From Paraburkholderia megapolitana (lineage in GTDB: Bacteria; Pseudomonadota; Gammaproteobacteria; Burkholderiales; Burkholderiaceae), in contig NZ_CP041743.1 in assembly GCF_007556815.1 (NCBI RefSeq), positions 1,240,001 through 1,304,000 on the forward strand: a DNA stretch of 64,000 bases, written 5' to 3'. The translations under genes were made by a program, and so were the position numbers. The notes beneath the pieces were generated by a model that saw only the letters and a program-made list of their open reading frames with translations, was not told where the DNA came from and searched no databases. Shown here piece after piece: positions 53,529 to 62,854 of the stretch; the first letter of the stretch is position 1; every line of letters begins with the position of its first letter.

Positions 53529-53620
53529 GGCCACGTGAATCTGCGCGCAGTAGCGTGGCCGGACGCCAAAGGTGAGAAGGTTCGGGAGTTGTGCGTATGG
53601 AGGTCTAGCTACGGATCTCC
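53529..53620. terminator. Two hairpins between convergent DMT and DHA2 genes
   Basis: GGCCACG (53529-53535) pairs with CGTGGCC (53554-53560) around the inner palindrome CTGCGCGCAG (53541-53550). A second stem, GGAGGTC (53599-53605) with GATCTCC (53614-53620), has one G-T pair. Each sits near the end of one of the converging genes. Confidence 0.45.
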
Positions 53621-53638
53621 GCGCGCAAGCTCACGCGA

Positions 53639-55078
53639 TTACCGCGCGGCATTCCGCTTGCTCGCCGTAGTCGCCGTAGCCGTGCCGGCCACCATCGCAG
53701 CGATCGCATAGGTCGTAAAACCCACCGCGCCCACCACCCACAACGCCACCGAAAGATGCGGCGCGAGAATCGTCGCAGCCCCCGCGATCGCGACGCCGAA
53801 CAGACTGCCCGACTGACGCAACGCGTTGAGCAGACCCGACGCCACACCGGCCAGTTCAGCGGGCACCTGTTCGAGTACGGTCGAGATCATCGGTGCAACT
53901 GACAGCGCCGTGCCCATACCGAAGGCGACCATCGTGCCGTACACCAGCAGCCACGGCGCGTGCGCCTCGAGCAGTGCGGCCATCGCGGGGACAGCACACG
54001 CGGCGAGTCCAAGGCCGCTCGCCATCAGTTGAGTCGCGCTGAAACGACCATGCAGCTTGCCCGACAGCAGGTTGCCGAGCGACAGGCTTGCTGCGAGCGG
54101 CAGCAACGTAAGCCCGGTCTGCCGCGCATTGAGCCCGAGCTCGCCATGCAGATACAGACTCAGCACGAACAGCAACCCGAAGTAGCCGATATAGACGAGC
54201 GTGCCGGCCAGGTTCATCGCGACGAACACGCGATTGCGGAACCAGCGCACCGGCACCATGGGATCGTGCGCGCGCCGTTCGACGGCGATCAGCGTCAGTG
54301 CGGCAAGCCCCGCGACGAGTGCCGCCACCCAGACTTCGCGTGACGCGGGGCCGCGGGTCGGCAGCTCGATGGCGGCGTAGCAGAGTGCACCGAGCGCGAC
54401 CATGCTCGCGAGCTGACCGCCCCAGTCGAAGCGTCGCGCGCGGCTGCGTGTGGCACTTCGCACGACGATCCACGCGCCCGCAAGCGCGGCGAGGCCGGTC
54501 GGTACATTGATCAGAAACGCGCTGCGCCAGCCGAAGCCGTCCACCAGCACGCCACCCGCGACCGGTCCAATCGACGCCGCCACCGATGCAATGCCGGCCC
54601 ACATCGCAATCGCGCGGGCCCGTTCGCGTGGGTCTTCGAACGTGCTGCGCACGATTGCCAGCGATGCCGGCAGGAACAGCGCGGCGCCCATGCCTTGCAC
54701 GAAGCGCGCGACGATCAGCGGGCCGACCGTCGGCGCCAGTCCGCACGCCGCGGATGCTCCGACGAACAGCGCCAGGCCCCACAGGTAGACGGTTTTCGCG
54801 CCGAAGCGATCGGAGGCGAGACCGCCGGCGAGGATCAGCGCGGCAAAGCTCAGCGTGTACGCATCGACGATCCACGCGAGCCCGCCGACGCTCGCGTGCA
54901 GATCGGCGCGCAGTGCGGGCAGTGCGACGTTGACGATTGTCGTGTCGAGCACCGCCATGAACATGCCGCTCGCGACGAGTGCGAGCGTCAGGCGGCGCTG
55001 GTTGGCGATGCGGCGTGCCGCGGCGTCGTCGGTCGACGTCGTAGCAGGAGACAGCGGGGCAAGTGCGCAATCGGCCAT
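53639..55078 (-). CDS. MFS transporter, DHA2 family
   Basis: 479 residues from ATG 55078 (AGGAA eight bases upstream; an in-frame ATG at 55096 is possible). LVASGMFMAVLDTTIVNVALPAL is the DHA D1 motif. GGLASDRFGAKTVYLWGLALF is the A-loop, and IGPVAGGVLVDGFGWR the motif-C region. About fourteen membrane segments. It exports hydrophobic drugs or metabolites by proton antiport. It is divergent from a LysR gene, with a perfect 8-bp inverted repeat between them. Confidence 0.88.
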   Translation of the reverse strand: MADCALAPLSPATTSTDDAAARRIANQRRLTLALVASGMFMAVLDTTIVNVALPALRADLHASVGGLAWIVDAYTLSFAALILAGGLASDRFGAKTVYLWGLALFVGASAACGLAPTVGPLIVARFVQGMGAALFLPASLAIVRSTFEDPRERARAIAMWAGIASVAASIGPVAGGVLVDGFGWRSAFLINVPTGLAALAGAWIVVRSATRSRARRFDWGGQLASMVALGALCYAAIELPTRGPASREVWVAALVAGLAALTLIAVERRAHDPMVPVRWFRNRVFVAMNLAGTLVYIGYFGLLFVLSLYLHGELGLNARQTGLTLLPLAASLSLGNLLSGKLHGRFSATQLMASGLGLAACAVPAMAALLEAHAPWLLVYGTMVAFGMGTALSVAPMISTVLEQVPAELAGVASGLLNALRQSGSLFGVAIAGAATILAPHLSVALWVVGAVGFTTYAIAAMVAGTATATTASKRNAAR

Positions 55079-55151
55079 GGCGGGTTCCTGATTCATAGCC
55101 TGCAGTCTACAAACGTTCTGCGATGCAATAAAGCAGTGATTTCGCAGGTAT

Positions 55152-55171
55152 ATGATGCAGAATTGCATCAT
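55152..55171. promoter_or_regulatory. LysR operator ATGATGCA-N4-TGCATCAT
   Basis: Perfect 8-bp arms with a four-base spacer in the 146-bp divergent region between the DHA2 pump and LysR genes. This is a probable regulator-binding site for both. Confidence 0.65.
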
Positions 55172-55224
55172 CGGGCGAGGGTACGTCGGGACGTGCAAGA
55201 CCCCGCGCAAGGAGGCGGAAGACG

Positions 55225-56097
55225 ATGAACTGGGACAACGCACGCTATTTTCTGGCCGTAGCGCGGGTGGGCACGCTGCGCGGCGCGGCGGCGCGCCTGA
55301 GCGTCGATCAGGCGACGGTCGGCAGGCGCATTGCCGCGCTCGAAGAAACGCTGGCCGCGCGGCTCTTCCTGCGCACGCCGACGTTATACGTGCTGACGCC
55401 GGCGGGCGAGGCGTTGCTGGAACCGGCCGAATCGATGGAGCAGGCTGCGTTGCAGATCGAGCGTCGCGTCGCGGGGCTCGACGACCAGCTGTCCGGCACG
55501 ATCCGCGTCGCGACGACCGATTCGCTGGCGAAGCGCTTCGTCATTCCCGCCATCGCGCGGGTACGCAAGGAGCATCCAGGCATCGACATCGTCTGTCTGA
55601 CTTCGCCGGCCATCGCCAACCTGACGCGACGCGAGGCCGATCTCGCGATCCGCACGCTGCGGCCCGACGCGCCGGACCTGATCGCGCGGCGGCTGGCCCA
55701 GCTCGAAGCGGGTCTCTACGCGTCGCATTCGTATGTGGCGGCGCGTGGCGAGCCGCGTGAAGGCGAAGCGTTCGAAGGACACGACCTCGTGATGTACGAG
55801 CAGCCAGTCGTGCCGTCGATGTGGGACGCGCTATGCGGCGAGCCGACGACGCGGGGGCGCGTGGTGTTTCAGACCTCGTCGACGATGATGCTGTTCGAGG
55901 CCGCCTGCGCCGGGCTCGGTGTGACCGAGTTGCCGTGCTTTCGTGCCGACCACGAGCCGCAGCTGGTGCGCGTGATGCCGCAGCGCACCGATCGCTTCGA
56001 TGCGTGGCTCGTCGCGCATGCCGACCTGTATAAGACCGCGCGGATGCAGGCGTTGATCGCGGCCGTGACCGACGAGTTTGCTTCGCTCGCGCATTGA
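55225..56097 (+). CDS. LysR-family regulator
   Basis: 290 residues. MNWDNARYFLAVARVGTLRGAAARL and VDQATVGRRIAALEETL form the winged helix-turn-helix; the substrate-binding-fold domain follows (SGTIRVATTDSLAKRFV, then AACAGLGVTELPCF). GAGG-type sites lie before the ATG. Divergent placement makes it the likely controller of the DHA2 pump. It is convergent with the diaminopropionate gene. Confidence 0.9.
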   Translation: MNWDNARYFLAVARVGTLRGAAARLSVDQATVGRRIAALEETLAARLFLRTPTLYVLTPAGEALLEPAESMEQAALQIERRVAGLDDQLSGTIRVATTDSLAKRFVIPAIARVRKEHPGIDIVCLTSPAIANLTRREADLAIRTLRPDAPDLIARRLAQLEAGLYASHSYVAARGEPREGEAFEGHDLVMYEQPVVPSMWDALCGEPTTRGRVVFQTSSTMMLFEAACAGLGVTELPCFRADHEPQLVRVMPQRTDRFDAWLVAHADLYKTARMQALIAAVTDEFASLAH

Positions 56098-56209
56098 GTG
56101 CGGACGGTGTGCGTTCTGCGTCAACGCGAGGCGATCTTGAGCGGACCCGGTCGATCTCCGCGCATATCGCTAACGGGCCATTGCGGGACGGTGTATTGAG
56201 CGTTTCGCT

Positions 56210-57445
56210 TTAACGGCTGCCAGGGTGACGCGCTTGCGCAGCAAGCACATCGTCCGCGCTACGGCCGACGAGTTCGCGATAAAGAGTCGGCGCGGTTGCT
56301 CCTTCGGTGTTGATCAGCAACACACGTGAAGCTGCATCGAGTGCCGCACGTTCGCGCCACTCGACGTGATTCGCAAGCGCGATCAGGCCCGCGAGTCCCG
56401 CCACGCCCGATTCACCGCCGACAATCGGTACATCCCGCGGCCCGCCTGCAGCGATGAGCCGCATCGCATCGATGGCTTCGTCGTCATCGACTGTCATGAA
56501 TCCGTCCACCGACGGCGCCAGAAAACGCCACGCCAACGGCGAAGTCGCACCGCACGCAAGCCCGGCCATCACCGAATCGACCGAACCGGTCGCGAGCGCC
56601 GCGCGCTGCGCGAGCGCGCTTTGCAGCAGGCAGTCGGCTTGCTGCGGCTCGACGACGATAAACGTCGGTCGCTGCGCGCCCCACATCTCCGCAAAATAAC
56701 TGACGATGCCGGCGGCGAGCCCACCCACGCCACCTTGCAACAGTACGTGCGTAAACGGACAGACGGTTGCGTGCGACGCGCCGCCGGCCTGTTCGATCGC
56801 TTCGGCGGCGATCGTGCCGTAGCCCTGCATCACATCGCGTGGAATCTCTTCGTAGCCGTCCCACGACGTGTCCGACACGACATGCCAGCCATGTTCCTCG
56901 GCAAGACGCGCAGCCTCGACCACCGACGCATCGTAATTGCCGTCGATGCGAATCACGCGTGCACCGAACGCCGCAATCGATGCAGCCCGCTCGTCGCTCA
57001 CGTGCCGATGAATCACGATCACGCACCGGCAGCCGATGCTTTGCGCAGCGGCAGCCAGCGCGCGGCCATGATTGCCGTCGGTGGCGCTGACGACAGTGAA
57101 GCTGCTGAGCGCCTCCGCGTGGCGCCCGGCGAACAGATCCGCCGCTTTCCATCCCTGTGCGGCAAACTGCCTGATGATCAACCGCACCAGTGCGATCGGT
57201 GCGCCGAGCACCTTGAAGCTGCCAGCCGACGCGCGCTTCGATTCATCCTTGAGCGCAAGCTGCGCGATGCCGAGGCGCGCGGCGAGATCGGGTAGCGACC
57301 ACAGCGGAGTCGGTCCGGACGCAAGCATCGGCCAGTGCGCGAGCCAGCGACGGCTTTCTTCGGCGCGCTCGATACTCATGATCTGCCGCAGCGCTGCGTC
57401 ATAGGTGTCGCGCACGGCTTGCGGGTTGGTGATGAACGTCGTCAT
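56210..57445 (-). CDS. dpaL: Diaminopropionate ammonia-lyase
   Basis: 411 residues from ATG 57445. Fold type II PLP enzyme: Lys78 in ASAGSFKVLGA, SATDGNHGRALAAAA, and LLQGGVGGLAAGIV as the Gly-rich phosphate loop. GYEEIPRDVMQGY and GESGVAGLAGL are characteristic of the YgeX group. It converts 2,3-diaminopropionate to pyruvate and two ammonia. It follows an M20 amidohydrolase by 25 bases, an arrangement recalling the E. coli ygeX/ygeY region. Confidence 0.88.
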   Translation of the reverse strand: MTTFITNPQAVRDTYDAALRQIMSIERAEESRRWLAHWPMLASGPTPLWSLPDLAARLGIAQLALKDESKRASAGSFKVLGAPIALVRLIIRQFAAQGWKAADLFAGRHAEALSSFTVVSATDGNHGRALAAAAQSIGCRCVIVIHRHVSDERAASIAAFGARVIRIDGNYDASVVEAARLAEEHGWHVVSDTSWDGYEEIPRDVMQGYGTIAAEAIEQAGGASHATVCPFTHVLLQGGVGGLAAGIVSYFAEMWGAQRPTFIVVEPQQADCLLQSALAQRAALATGSVDSVMAGLACGATSPLAWRFLAPSVDGFMTVDDDEAIDAMRLIAAGGPRDVPIVGGESGVAGLAGLIALANHVEWRERAALDAASRVLLINTEGATAPTLYRELVGRSADDVLAAQARHPGSR

Positions 57446-57470
57446 ATCGTCTTGTACAGGTGGTTTCGAT

Positions 57471-58652
57471 TTACTGTGCGAGGCGCGGCAATCGCAGGCG
57501 CGCAATTTCCGCGAAGTAGCGCGCGCCGGTTACCAGCACATCGTCGTTGAAGTCGTAGTGCGCGTTGTGCAGCGGCGTGCTACCGCGGCCATCGCCACTA
57601 CCATCGCCGTTGCCGATAAACGCAAAGGCACCCGGCACGACACGCAGGAAGGCGCCGAAGTCTTCGGAGATCATCATCGGCTGGATGTTCGCCTCGACAC
57701 GCTCCGCTCCGACGATGCGTGTCGCCGCTTCGACGACGGTCGGCACACAGCTTTCCCAGTTCACCGTCGGCGCGAACTCGTGCGTGTACTCGAACGTGCA
57801 TTGCGCGCCGTTTAACGCGCACAATCCCTCGCTGATTTCACGCATGCGTTTTTCGAGCAGCGCCTGCACCTCCGGCGTATAGCTGCGCGTATCGCCCTTG
57901 ATGATCACGTTGCCCGGAATCGCATTGCGGATGCCGTCGGTGAGAATCTCGGTGCACGAGATCACGGCGGGCACGCCTGGGTCGAGCGTGCGCGACACGA
58001 TGGTTTGCAACGCGAGCACGATCTGCGCGGCAATCACGATCGGATCGACACCCATGTGCGGCCGCGCCGCGTGCGTGCCGCGCCCCTTCACGTGGATCGT
58101 GAAGTTGTCTTCGCTGGCCATGATGCCGCCCACGCGCGTGGCGATGTGTCCTGCCGGCATGCCAGGCATGTTGTGCACGCCGTAGATCTCGTCGACGGGA
58201 AAACGCTCGAACAGGCCATCGTCGATCATTGCTTTCGCGCCGCGGCCATGTTCTTCCGCCGGCTGGAAGATGAAGCGCACGGTGCCGTCGAAGTCGCGCC
58301 GCTCGCACAGCAGTTGTGCGGCGCCGAGAATCATCGTCATGTGACCGTCGTGTCCGCACGCGTGCGACTTACCGGCGATCTGCGATGCGTAGGGGCGGGC
58401 GGTTGCATCCTCGGCGATGTTCAGCGCGTCCATCTCGGCACGCAAACCGATTACGCCGCGGCCGCTACCGAGTGTCAGACTCGCGACCAGCCCTGTTTTA
58501 CCGATGCCGCGATGCACTTCCATGCCGAGTTCGCTTAACACCTGCGTGACGAAGTCCGACGTGTGCGCTTCCTCGAAGCCGGTTTCCGGATGACGGTGCA
58601 GGCCGTGACGCCATTGCGTCAGTTGCTGCTCGAACGAGGTTGCAGTGCTCAT
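57471..58652 (-). CDS. M20-family amidohydrolase (hippurate hydrolase/aminoacylase-like)
   Basis: 393 residues from ATG 58652. LHRHPETGFEEAHTSDFV near the start, GLRAEMDALNI, and SHACGHDGHMTM (96-107, with metal-binding Cys99, His101 and His104), then QPAEEHGRGAKAMI with the catalytic Glu pair and the late His of GSTPLHNAHYDF, are the M20D pattern. It removes an acyl group from an N-acylated amino acid in the cytosol. It probably delivers the free amino acid to the downstream ammonia-lyase. Confidence 0.9.
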   Translation of the reverse strand: MSTATSFEQQLTQWRHGLHRHPETGFEEAHTSDFVTQVLSELGMEVHRGIGKTGLVASLTLGSGRGVIGLRAEMDALNIAEDATARPYASQIAGKSHACGHDGHMTMILGAAQLLCERRDFDGTVRFIFQPAEEHGRGAKAMIDDGLFERFPVDEIYGVHNMPGMPAGHIATRVGGIMASEDNFTIHVKGRGTHAARPHMGVDPIVIAAQIVLALQTIVSRTLDPGVPAVISCTEILTDGIRNAIPGNVIIKGDTRSYTPEVQALLEKRMREISEGLCALNGAQCTFEYTHEFAPTVNWESCVPTVVEAATRIVGAERVEANIQPMMISEDFGAFLRVVPGAFAFIGNGDGSGDGRGSTPLHNAHYDFNDDVLVTGARYFAEIARLRLPRLAQ

Positions 58653-58804
58653 GACGACGACTCCGGAAAAGGAATGGTGCAACGAGTATAAAAGCGGTCC
58701 ATGAGACGTTTTCCCAGCAAATACCAGCTCAATGAGAAAACTTTGCACAGTTGCATGCGACGATGGAAAATCCGCTCATCGGATTACACGGACTAGAGGC
58801 TGCG

Positions 58805-59278
58805 ATGACGCTCGATCGTCTCGATGTGCAGATACTGAACCTGCTGCAGGAGGACGCATCGATGCCGCTGCGCGCGCTGGCGGAGCGTGTGCATAGCTCG
58901 GTGGCGACATGCCAGCGGCGTATCAACCAGTTGAAGGCAGACGGCGTACTGATCCGGCAGGTCGCGATCGTCGACCGCATGCGCGTGGGCCGTGCGCTAA
59001 CCGCGTTTGTCTCCGTCGAACTCGATCGGCAGAACAACGCACTGCTGCGCGCATTCGAAAAGAGAATGGCCGCGGAAGCCGACGTGATGGCCTGCTACGA
59101 AGTATCCGGAGAATTCGATTTCATGCTGATCGTCAATTCGACATCGATGGATGCTTATCACGCGTTTACGCGACGCGTTTTCTCGTCGAACAACAACGTG
59201 CGCAATTTCAAAAGCAACTTTGCGATGAACTGCTCGAAATTCGAAACGAAGATCGCACTCGACGAACCGTCCGACTAA
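58805..59278 (+). CDS. Lrp/AsnC-family regulator
   Basis: 157 residues from ATG 58805, with AGAGG nearby; an upstream in-frame ATG at 58751 is less likely. MTLDRLDVQILNLLQEDASM and LRALAERVHSSVATCQRRIN form the helix-turn-helix, followed by the RAM ligand domain (ACYEVSGEFDFMLIVNSTSMDAYHAF). It is divergent from the amidohydrolase/ammonia-lyase operon and is its likely amino-acid-sensing regulator. Confidence 0.9.
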   Translation: MTLDRLDVQILNLLQEDASMPLRALAERVHSSVATCQRRINQLKADGVLIRQVAIVDRMRVGRALTAFVSVELDRQNNALLRAFEKRMAAEADVMACYEVSGEFDFMLIVNSTSMDAYHAFTRRVFSSNNNVRNFKSNFAMNCSKFETKIALDEPSD

Positions 59279-59364
59279 TGCGCCGAATGGACGACTACCC
59301 GCGATCGGTATATAACACCATCACGTATCCATTCAACGCAGCCTGGAAGGAGAGCCGTACCATC

Positions 59365-59616
59365 ATGACGCGCGATGTCCCAGACAAGCAGGAAGCGGGC
59401 GAACGTCCCGATCTCGAACATCTCGATGCGGCAGTCACTCATATCGACAAACTGGTTTCGTCCGGCAGCATCGCGACGAGCGCCGCGAAGGGTCTTCTGT
59501 ATGGCCTGATCGAAAGCCTGGGCACGCTGGTCGGCGACCCCGACCTGCCCGAGCATGCACGCTCCGGTTACGAAGATCTGCTCGAATCCGCACGCGAACT
59601 GCGCACGAAGCTTTAA
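59365..59616 (+). CDS. Small acidic protein of unknown function
   Basis: 83 residues from ATG 59365; GGAGAG lies 11 bases upstream. It is predicted to be mostly helical, with HLDAAVTHIDKLVSSGSIA and PEHARSGYEDLLESARELR, and has no Cys, signal or membrane segment. I do not recognise a family. The clean hairpin 14 bases past its stop and the plausible ribosome-binding site support a real gene. Confidence 0.6.
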   Translation: MTRDVPDKQEAGERPDLEHLDAAVTHIDKLVSSGSIATSAAKGLLYGLIESLGTLVGDPDLPEHARSGYEDLLESARELRTKL

Positions 59617-59630
59617 CGCCGGAGCTTCAT

Positions 59631-59654
59631 GCAGGCGGTGCGTAGACCGCCTGC
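59631..59654. terminator. Bidirectional hairpin
   Basis: GCAGGCGGT (59631-59639) and ACCGCCTGC (59646-59654) form a perfect 9-bp stem with a six-base loop, between the converging small-protein and YcaQ genes. No T-tract. Confidence 0.6.
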
Positions 59655-59675
59655 TATCAGCGACGACGCAGCAGC

Positions 59676-60896
59676 TTACTCGCTCTCGTCGTCGGCGAGC
59701 AGCGCTGCCTTTAGCGCCGCCGGCGCAGACGTGATCTGCAATTGCGGCGTGCCGTGCCATTGCGCGCAGCGCTGCAATGCGCGTTTGAGATCTGCTATCA
59801 AGCGACCGCTTTCACGCACGCCTTCCTCGAGATGCACCGACTTCAGTTCGAACACGCCGCTCGCGCGATGCGCCTTCGCATCGACCCGCCCGACCAGCTT
59901 GCCGCGGCTTAGCAGCGGCAGCACGAAATAACCGTACTTGCGCTTCTCAGCAGGCGTATAGCACTCGATCACATAGTCGAAATCGAACAACGCGGCCGCC
60001 CGCTTGCGGTCCCACACAACCGGATCGAATGGCGACAGCACGGTCGTCACCGTCGACGCGAGGCGCCCACTAGTTGCGTCGTCGATGAGCGGCGCCAGCT
60101 CGCGATGTACGAACGTATCCTGCTTCCATCCGTCGACGCGCACCGGCAGCAACTCGCCCGCATCCGCGAGCGCGTGCAGCGCATCGGTGTACGGACGACG
60201 CGGCAAGCGGTAGTAATCGGCGACCCAGTCGGCGCGAACCACGCCCAGCGAGCGACAACTGCGGTTCAGCAGTGTTTGCTCGACGACGTCGACGGGCTGA
60301 AGATGGAGTGCGTCGTCCCAGCCAGGCAGCACACGCTCGGTGAGGTCGTAGACGCGCTGGAAATTGCGCCGCTCCGCGACCATCAGGTGGCCGATCGCGA
60401 ACAGCACTTCGAGATGCCGCTTCTCGGGCTTCCAGTCCCACCAGCCGCTGCCTGTGCCGCCCTCGCGCGCGAAATCGGCGGAACGTACCGGGCCAGTTGC
60501 GCGGATGTGCTCAAGCAGCTTGGCGATATCGCGCCGATACTTCTTGTGCCAGTCAGCGGCGTATTTCCAGCCCATCCCGGACGGATCGAGCATCCGGTGA
60601 CGTAGCAGACCGTAGTCCTCGATCGGCACGAAACACGCTTCATGCGACCAGTATTCGAACAGGCTGCCTTCAGCGAGATGTTCGTCGAGCCACTGCGGCA
60701 GATACGGCCCGAGCCGGCTGAACAGCACGAGGTAGGGGCTGCGCGCGACGACGTGAATCGTGTCGATCTGCAGTTGCGCCATCTGCCGGATCGCGGCGAG
60801 TACGTCGGGCTTGGTCGCCTTGCGGCGCGGCGGCGTTAGCAGGCCCTGGGCGGCGAGATGTAGCGTGCGGGCGGCGGAGAGAGGAAGAGTGTTCAC
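59676..60896 (-). CDS. YcaQ-like winged-helix DNA glycosylase
   Basis: 406 residues. Tandem winged-helix proteins of the HTH_42 family carry MAQLQIDTIHVVARSPYLVL (the QxD/QxQ catalytic-loop region), then YWSHEACFVPIEDYGLLRHR, and late LSPFDPVVWDRKRAAALFDF followed by Y-F-V-L-P-L-L, all seen here. E. coli YcaQ unhooks DNA interstrand crosslinks and removes alkylated bases, so a DNA-repair role is likely. The gene appears to be a single-gene unit. Confidence 0.85.
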   Translation of the reverse strand: MNTLPLSAARTLHLAAQGLLTPPRRKATKPDVLAAIRQMAQLQIDTIHVVARSPYLVLFSRLGPYLPQWLDEHLAEGSLFEYWSHEACFVPIEDYGLLRHRMLDPSGMGWKYAADWHKKYRRDIAKLLEHIRATGPVRSADFAREGGTGSGWWDWKPEKRHLEVLFAIGHLMVAERRNFQRVYDLTERVLPGWDDALHLQPVDVVEQTLLNRSCRSLGVVRADWVADYYRLPRRPYTDALHALADAGELLPVRVDGWKQDTFVHRELAPLIDDATSGRLASTVTTVLSPFDPVVWDRKRAAALFDFDYVIECYTPAEKRKYGYFVLPLLSRGKLVGRVDAKAHRASGVFELKSVHLEEGVRESGRLIADLKRALQRCAQWHGTPQLQITSAPAALKAALLADDESE

Positions 60897-61039
60897 GCGG
60901 GCGATCGGTGGTTGACGGATGCGGCGGCGCCGGCGGTGGGCCGGTTGCCGTGCGGGACAAGCGTTACTTTAGCGTGAACGGCGCGTATGCGATGGGCCAC
61001 GTGCGACTGGATCGCCACGCGTTCGCGCAGACGTCGTGC

Positions 61040-61891
61040 TCACGAACGAAGGTCCCGCATCAATTGCTCGGCGAGGAAATCGCAGGGCGGGCGTGCCGAC
61101 CGCGCGCTCCGCGCAAGGACGATTTCGACATCCTCCAGAGGCGGCAAACCTTCGGCTTCGCCCAGATGAAGCAGGTGCGGCGGCACGCTGCATTTGGGGA
61201 GCGGAGCAATGGCGAGCCCGGCTTCGACCACCGAGAGCAGTCCGAGCAGACTCGGACTCTCCGACGACATCCAGTACTCGATGCGCGCTTTCTCGAGCGC
61301 GCGAATGGCATGCGCGCGTGCCGTGCTGCCGTGCTCGAACACGGCCAGCGGAAGCGGGCGGTCCGTCCACACCGAGCGAAAACCGCGGGCCGCGGCCCAC
61401 ACCATCGGTTCATTGCGGATCTTCTCGCACACGATGCCTTTCGGTCGTGTGAAGCATGCGAGGTCAAGTGTGTTGTCCTTCAGCAAGGGCACGAGCGCGG
61501 TGGTTTGCATCCCGATCACGCGAATCTCCACGCGCGGATGCGCCACCGCGAAGCGACGCAGCACCGGCGGCAGCAATGACGAAGCGTAGTCGTCGGGTAC
61601 GCCGATCGTCACGCTGCCGCGCACCTCCGGCCGCACCACCGTCGCCCATGCTTCCGCACGCATCGCAAGCATCTTGCGGCCGTATTCGACCAGCACGCTG
61701 CCGTCGTGCGTGAGCGTGACGTTGCGCGTGGTTCGCGTGAAGATCGGCTTACCCAATGCGTCTTCGAGCGTTTTGACCTGCTGGCTGACAGCCGAGGACG
61801 AACGATGGATGAGCTCGGCAGCGCGGGCAAACGAGCCCACGTCGGCGACTGTCACCACCATCTCCAGCACGTCGAGATCGAGTTTCTTCAT
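61040..61891 (-). CDS. LysR-family regulator
   Basis: 283 residues. LDLDVLEMVVTVADVGSFARAAELIHRS, then SAVSQQVKTLEDAL, form the DNA-binding domain. The effector domain has SVTIGVPDDYASSLLPPVLR and LLSVVEAGLAIAPLPK. It is divergent from the solute-binding-fold gene at 62014, with a CTTAA-N7-TTAAG site between, and likely controls that gene and the aminotransferase. Confidence 0.9.
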   Translation of the reverse strand: MKKLDLDVLEMVVTVADVGSFARAAELIHRSSSAVSQQVKTLEDALGKPIFTRTTRNVTLTHDGSVLVEYGRKMLAMRAEAWATVVRPEVRGSVTIGVPDDYASSLLPPVLRRFAVAHPRVEIRVIGMQTTALVPLLKDNTLDLACFTRPKGIVCEKIRNEPMVWAAARGFRSVWTDRPLPLAVFEHGSTARAHAIRALEKARIEYWMSSESPSLLGLLSVVEAGLAIAPLPKCSVPPHLLHLGEAEGLPPLEDVEIVLARSARSARPPCDFLAEQLMRDLRS

Positions 61892-61905
61892 GTTAAAAAG
61901 AAAAT

Positions 61906-61922
61906 CTTAATAATTTGTTAAG
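61906..61922. promoter_or_regulatory. LysR-type site CTTAA-N7-TTAAG
   Basis: Interrupted palindrome in an AT-rich stretch, 15 bases upstream of the LysR start codon and about 92 bases before the divergent gene. It fits the T-N11-A pattern of LysR operators. Confidence 0.55.
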
Positions 61923-62013
61923 TTTATCCCGTTTTGCTAACTCTTCAAGCTGTTGGATACTGAGGTCTCGCGGAGGCGCGCGCGAAGATACGAAGACACG
62001 AGGAACGACGCAG

Positions 62014-62742
62014 ATGGGCAACTTGCAGGGCAGCTTCACTAGCGAGTCTGGACGTAGCGAGCTCACGCCAACGGGTGTGCTGCGTGTCGGCGTGGTGTAT
62101 GCGCCCGAGCCGTCGGCATTCTTCGCGCTTCGAACCGTGGACGGCGCTCTGCATGGCGTGACGGTCGACCTGGCAAACGAGTTCGCGAGGAGGCTGAACG
62201 TACCGGGCGAAGTGCTCGGTTTCTCCGGTTCCGGCCAGCTCGTCGATGCCCTCGAGCAAGGGCAACTCGACGTCGCATTTATGCCGGTCGACGATGAGCG
62301 CAGGAAGCACGTGAATTTTGGACCGGAATACTACGTCGTCGAGAGCACCTGCCTCGTGCGCGATGCAGCCGTCGTGCCCGACTTCGCGGCGCTCGACGAT
62401 GCCCGGATGACGGTTGTCGGCCTCGCTGAAACCACCACCATCCGGGCCGCGCAAAAGGCGTTGCCCGCGGCGCAGTTCAAGGCAGTGAGTTCGGTCAGCG
62501 CGGCCCTCGAGTTGTTGAAGGCGGGCGACGCCGACGCCGTTGCTCTCTCACGCGATGTGCTCGAGCGCTACCAGACACGCTTTCCAGGTTCCAGGGTGCT
62601 CGATGGTGCTTTCCATGCGATCAAGGTAGCCATCGCTGTGCCGAAAGGGAAGCCTGTCGCGCTGGACGCAGCCAGCCATTTCCTCGAGCAGGCGAAGTCG
62701 TCCGGGTTTGTAGAGGCCGCATTCAGGCGCGCCGGAGTATAA
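62014..62742 (+). CDS. Solute-binding-fold (SBP_bac_3) protein without a signal peptide
   Basis: 242 residues from ATG 62014 (AGGAACG upstream). TPTGVLRVGVVYAPEPSAFF, ALHGVTVDLANEFARRLN and QGQLDVAFMPVDDERRKHVNFG match the type II periplasmic binding-protein fold that binds amino acids. The N-terminus MGNLQGSFTSESGRSEL has no hydrophobic core, and extending upstream does not add one, so export is not expected. No ABC membrane or ATPase genes are nearby. It may be a cytosolic sensor or an enzyme of the cyclohexadienyl-dehydratase type that uses this fold. An aminotransferase follows 112 bp later. Confidence 0.75.
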   Translation: MGNLQGSFTSESGRSELTPTGVLRVGVVYAPEPSAFFALRTVDGALHGVTVDLANEFARRLNVPGEVLGFSGSGQLVDALEQGQLDVAFMPVDDERRKHVNFGPEYYVVESTCLVRDAAVVPDFAALDDARMTVVGLAETTTIRAAQKALPAAQFKAVSSVSAALELLKAGDADAVALSRDVLERYQTRFPGSRVLDGAFHAIKVAIAVPKGKPVALDAASHFLEQAKSSGFVEAAFRRAGV

Positions 62743-62854
62743 GCACCGATATTCGACGGTTGCGGCACGACCTCATCGCCGTCGAAGCAAGCGCTGCATC
62801 CAGATTTTCGATAAACCGATAAACATCAAACACTCGTAACAAGCGGAGTCAGAC

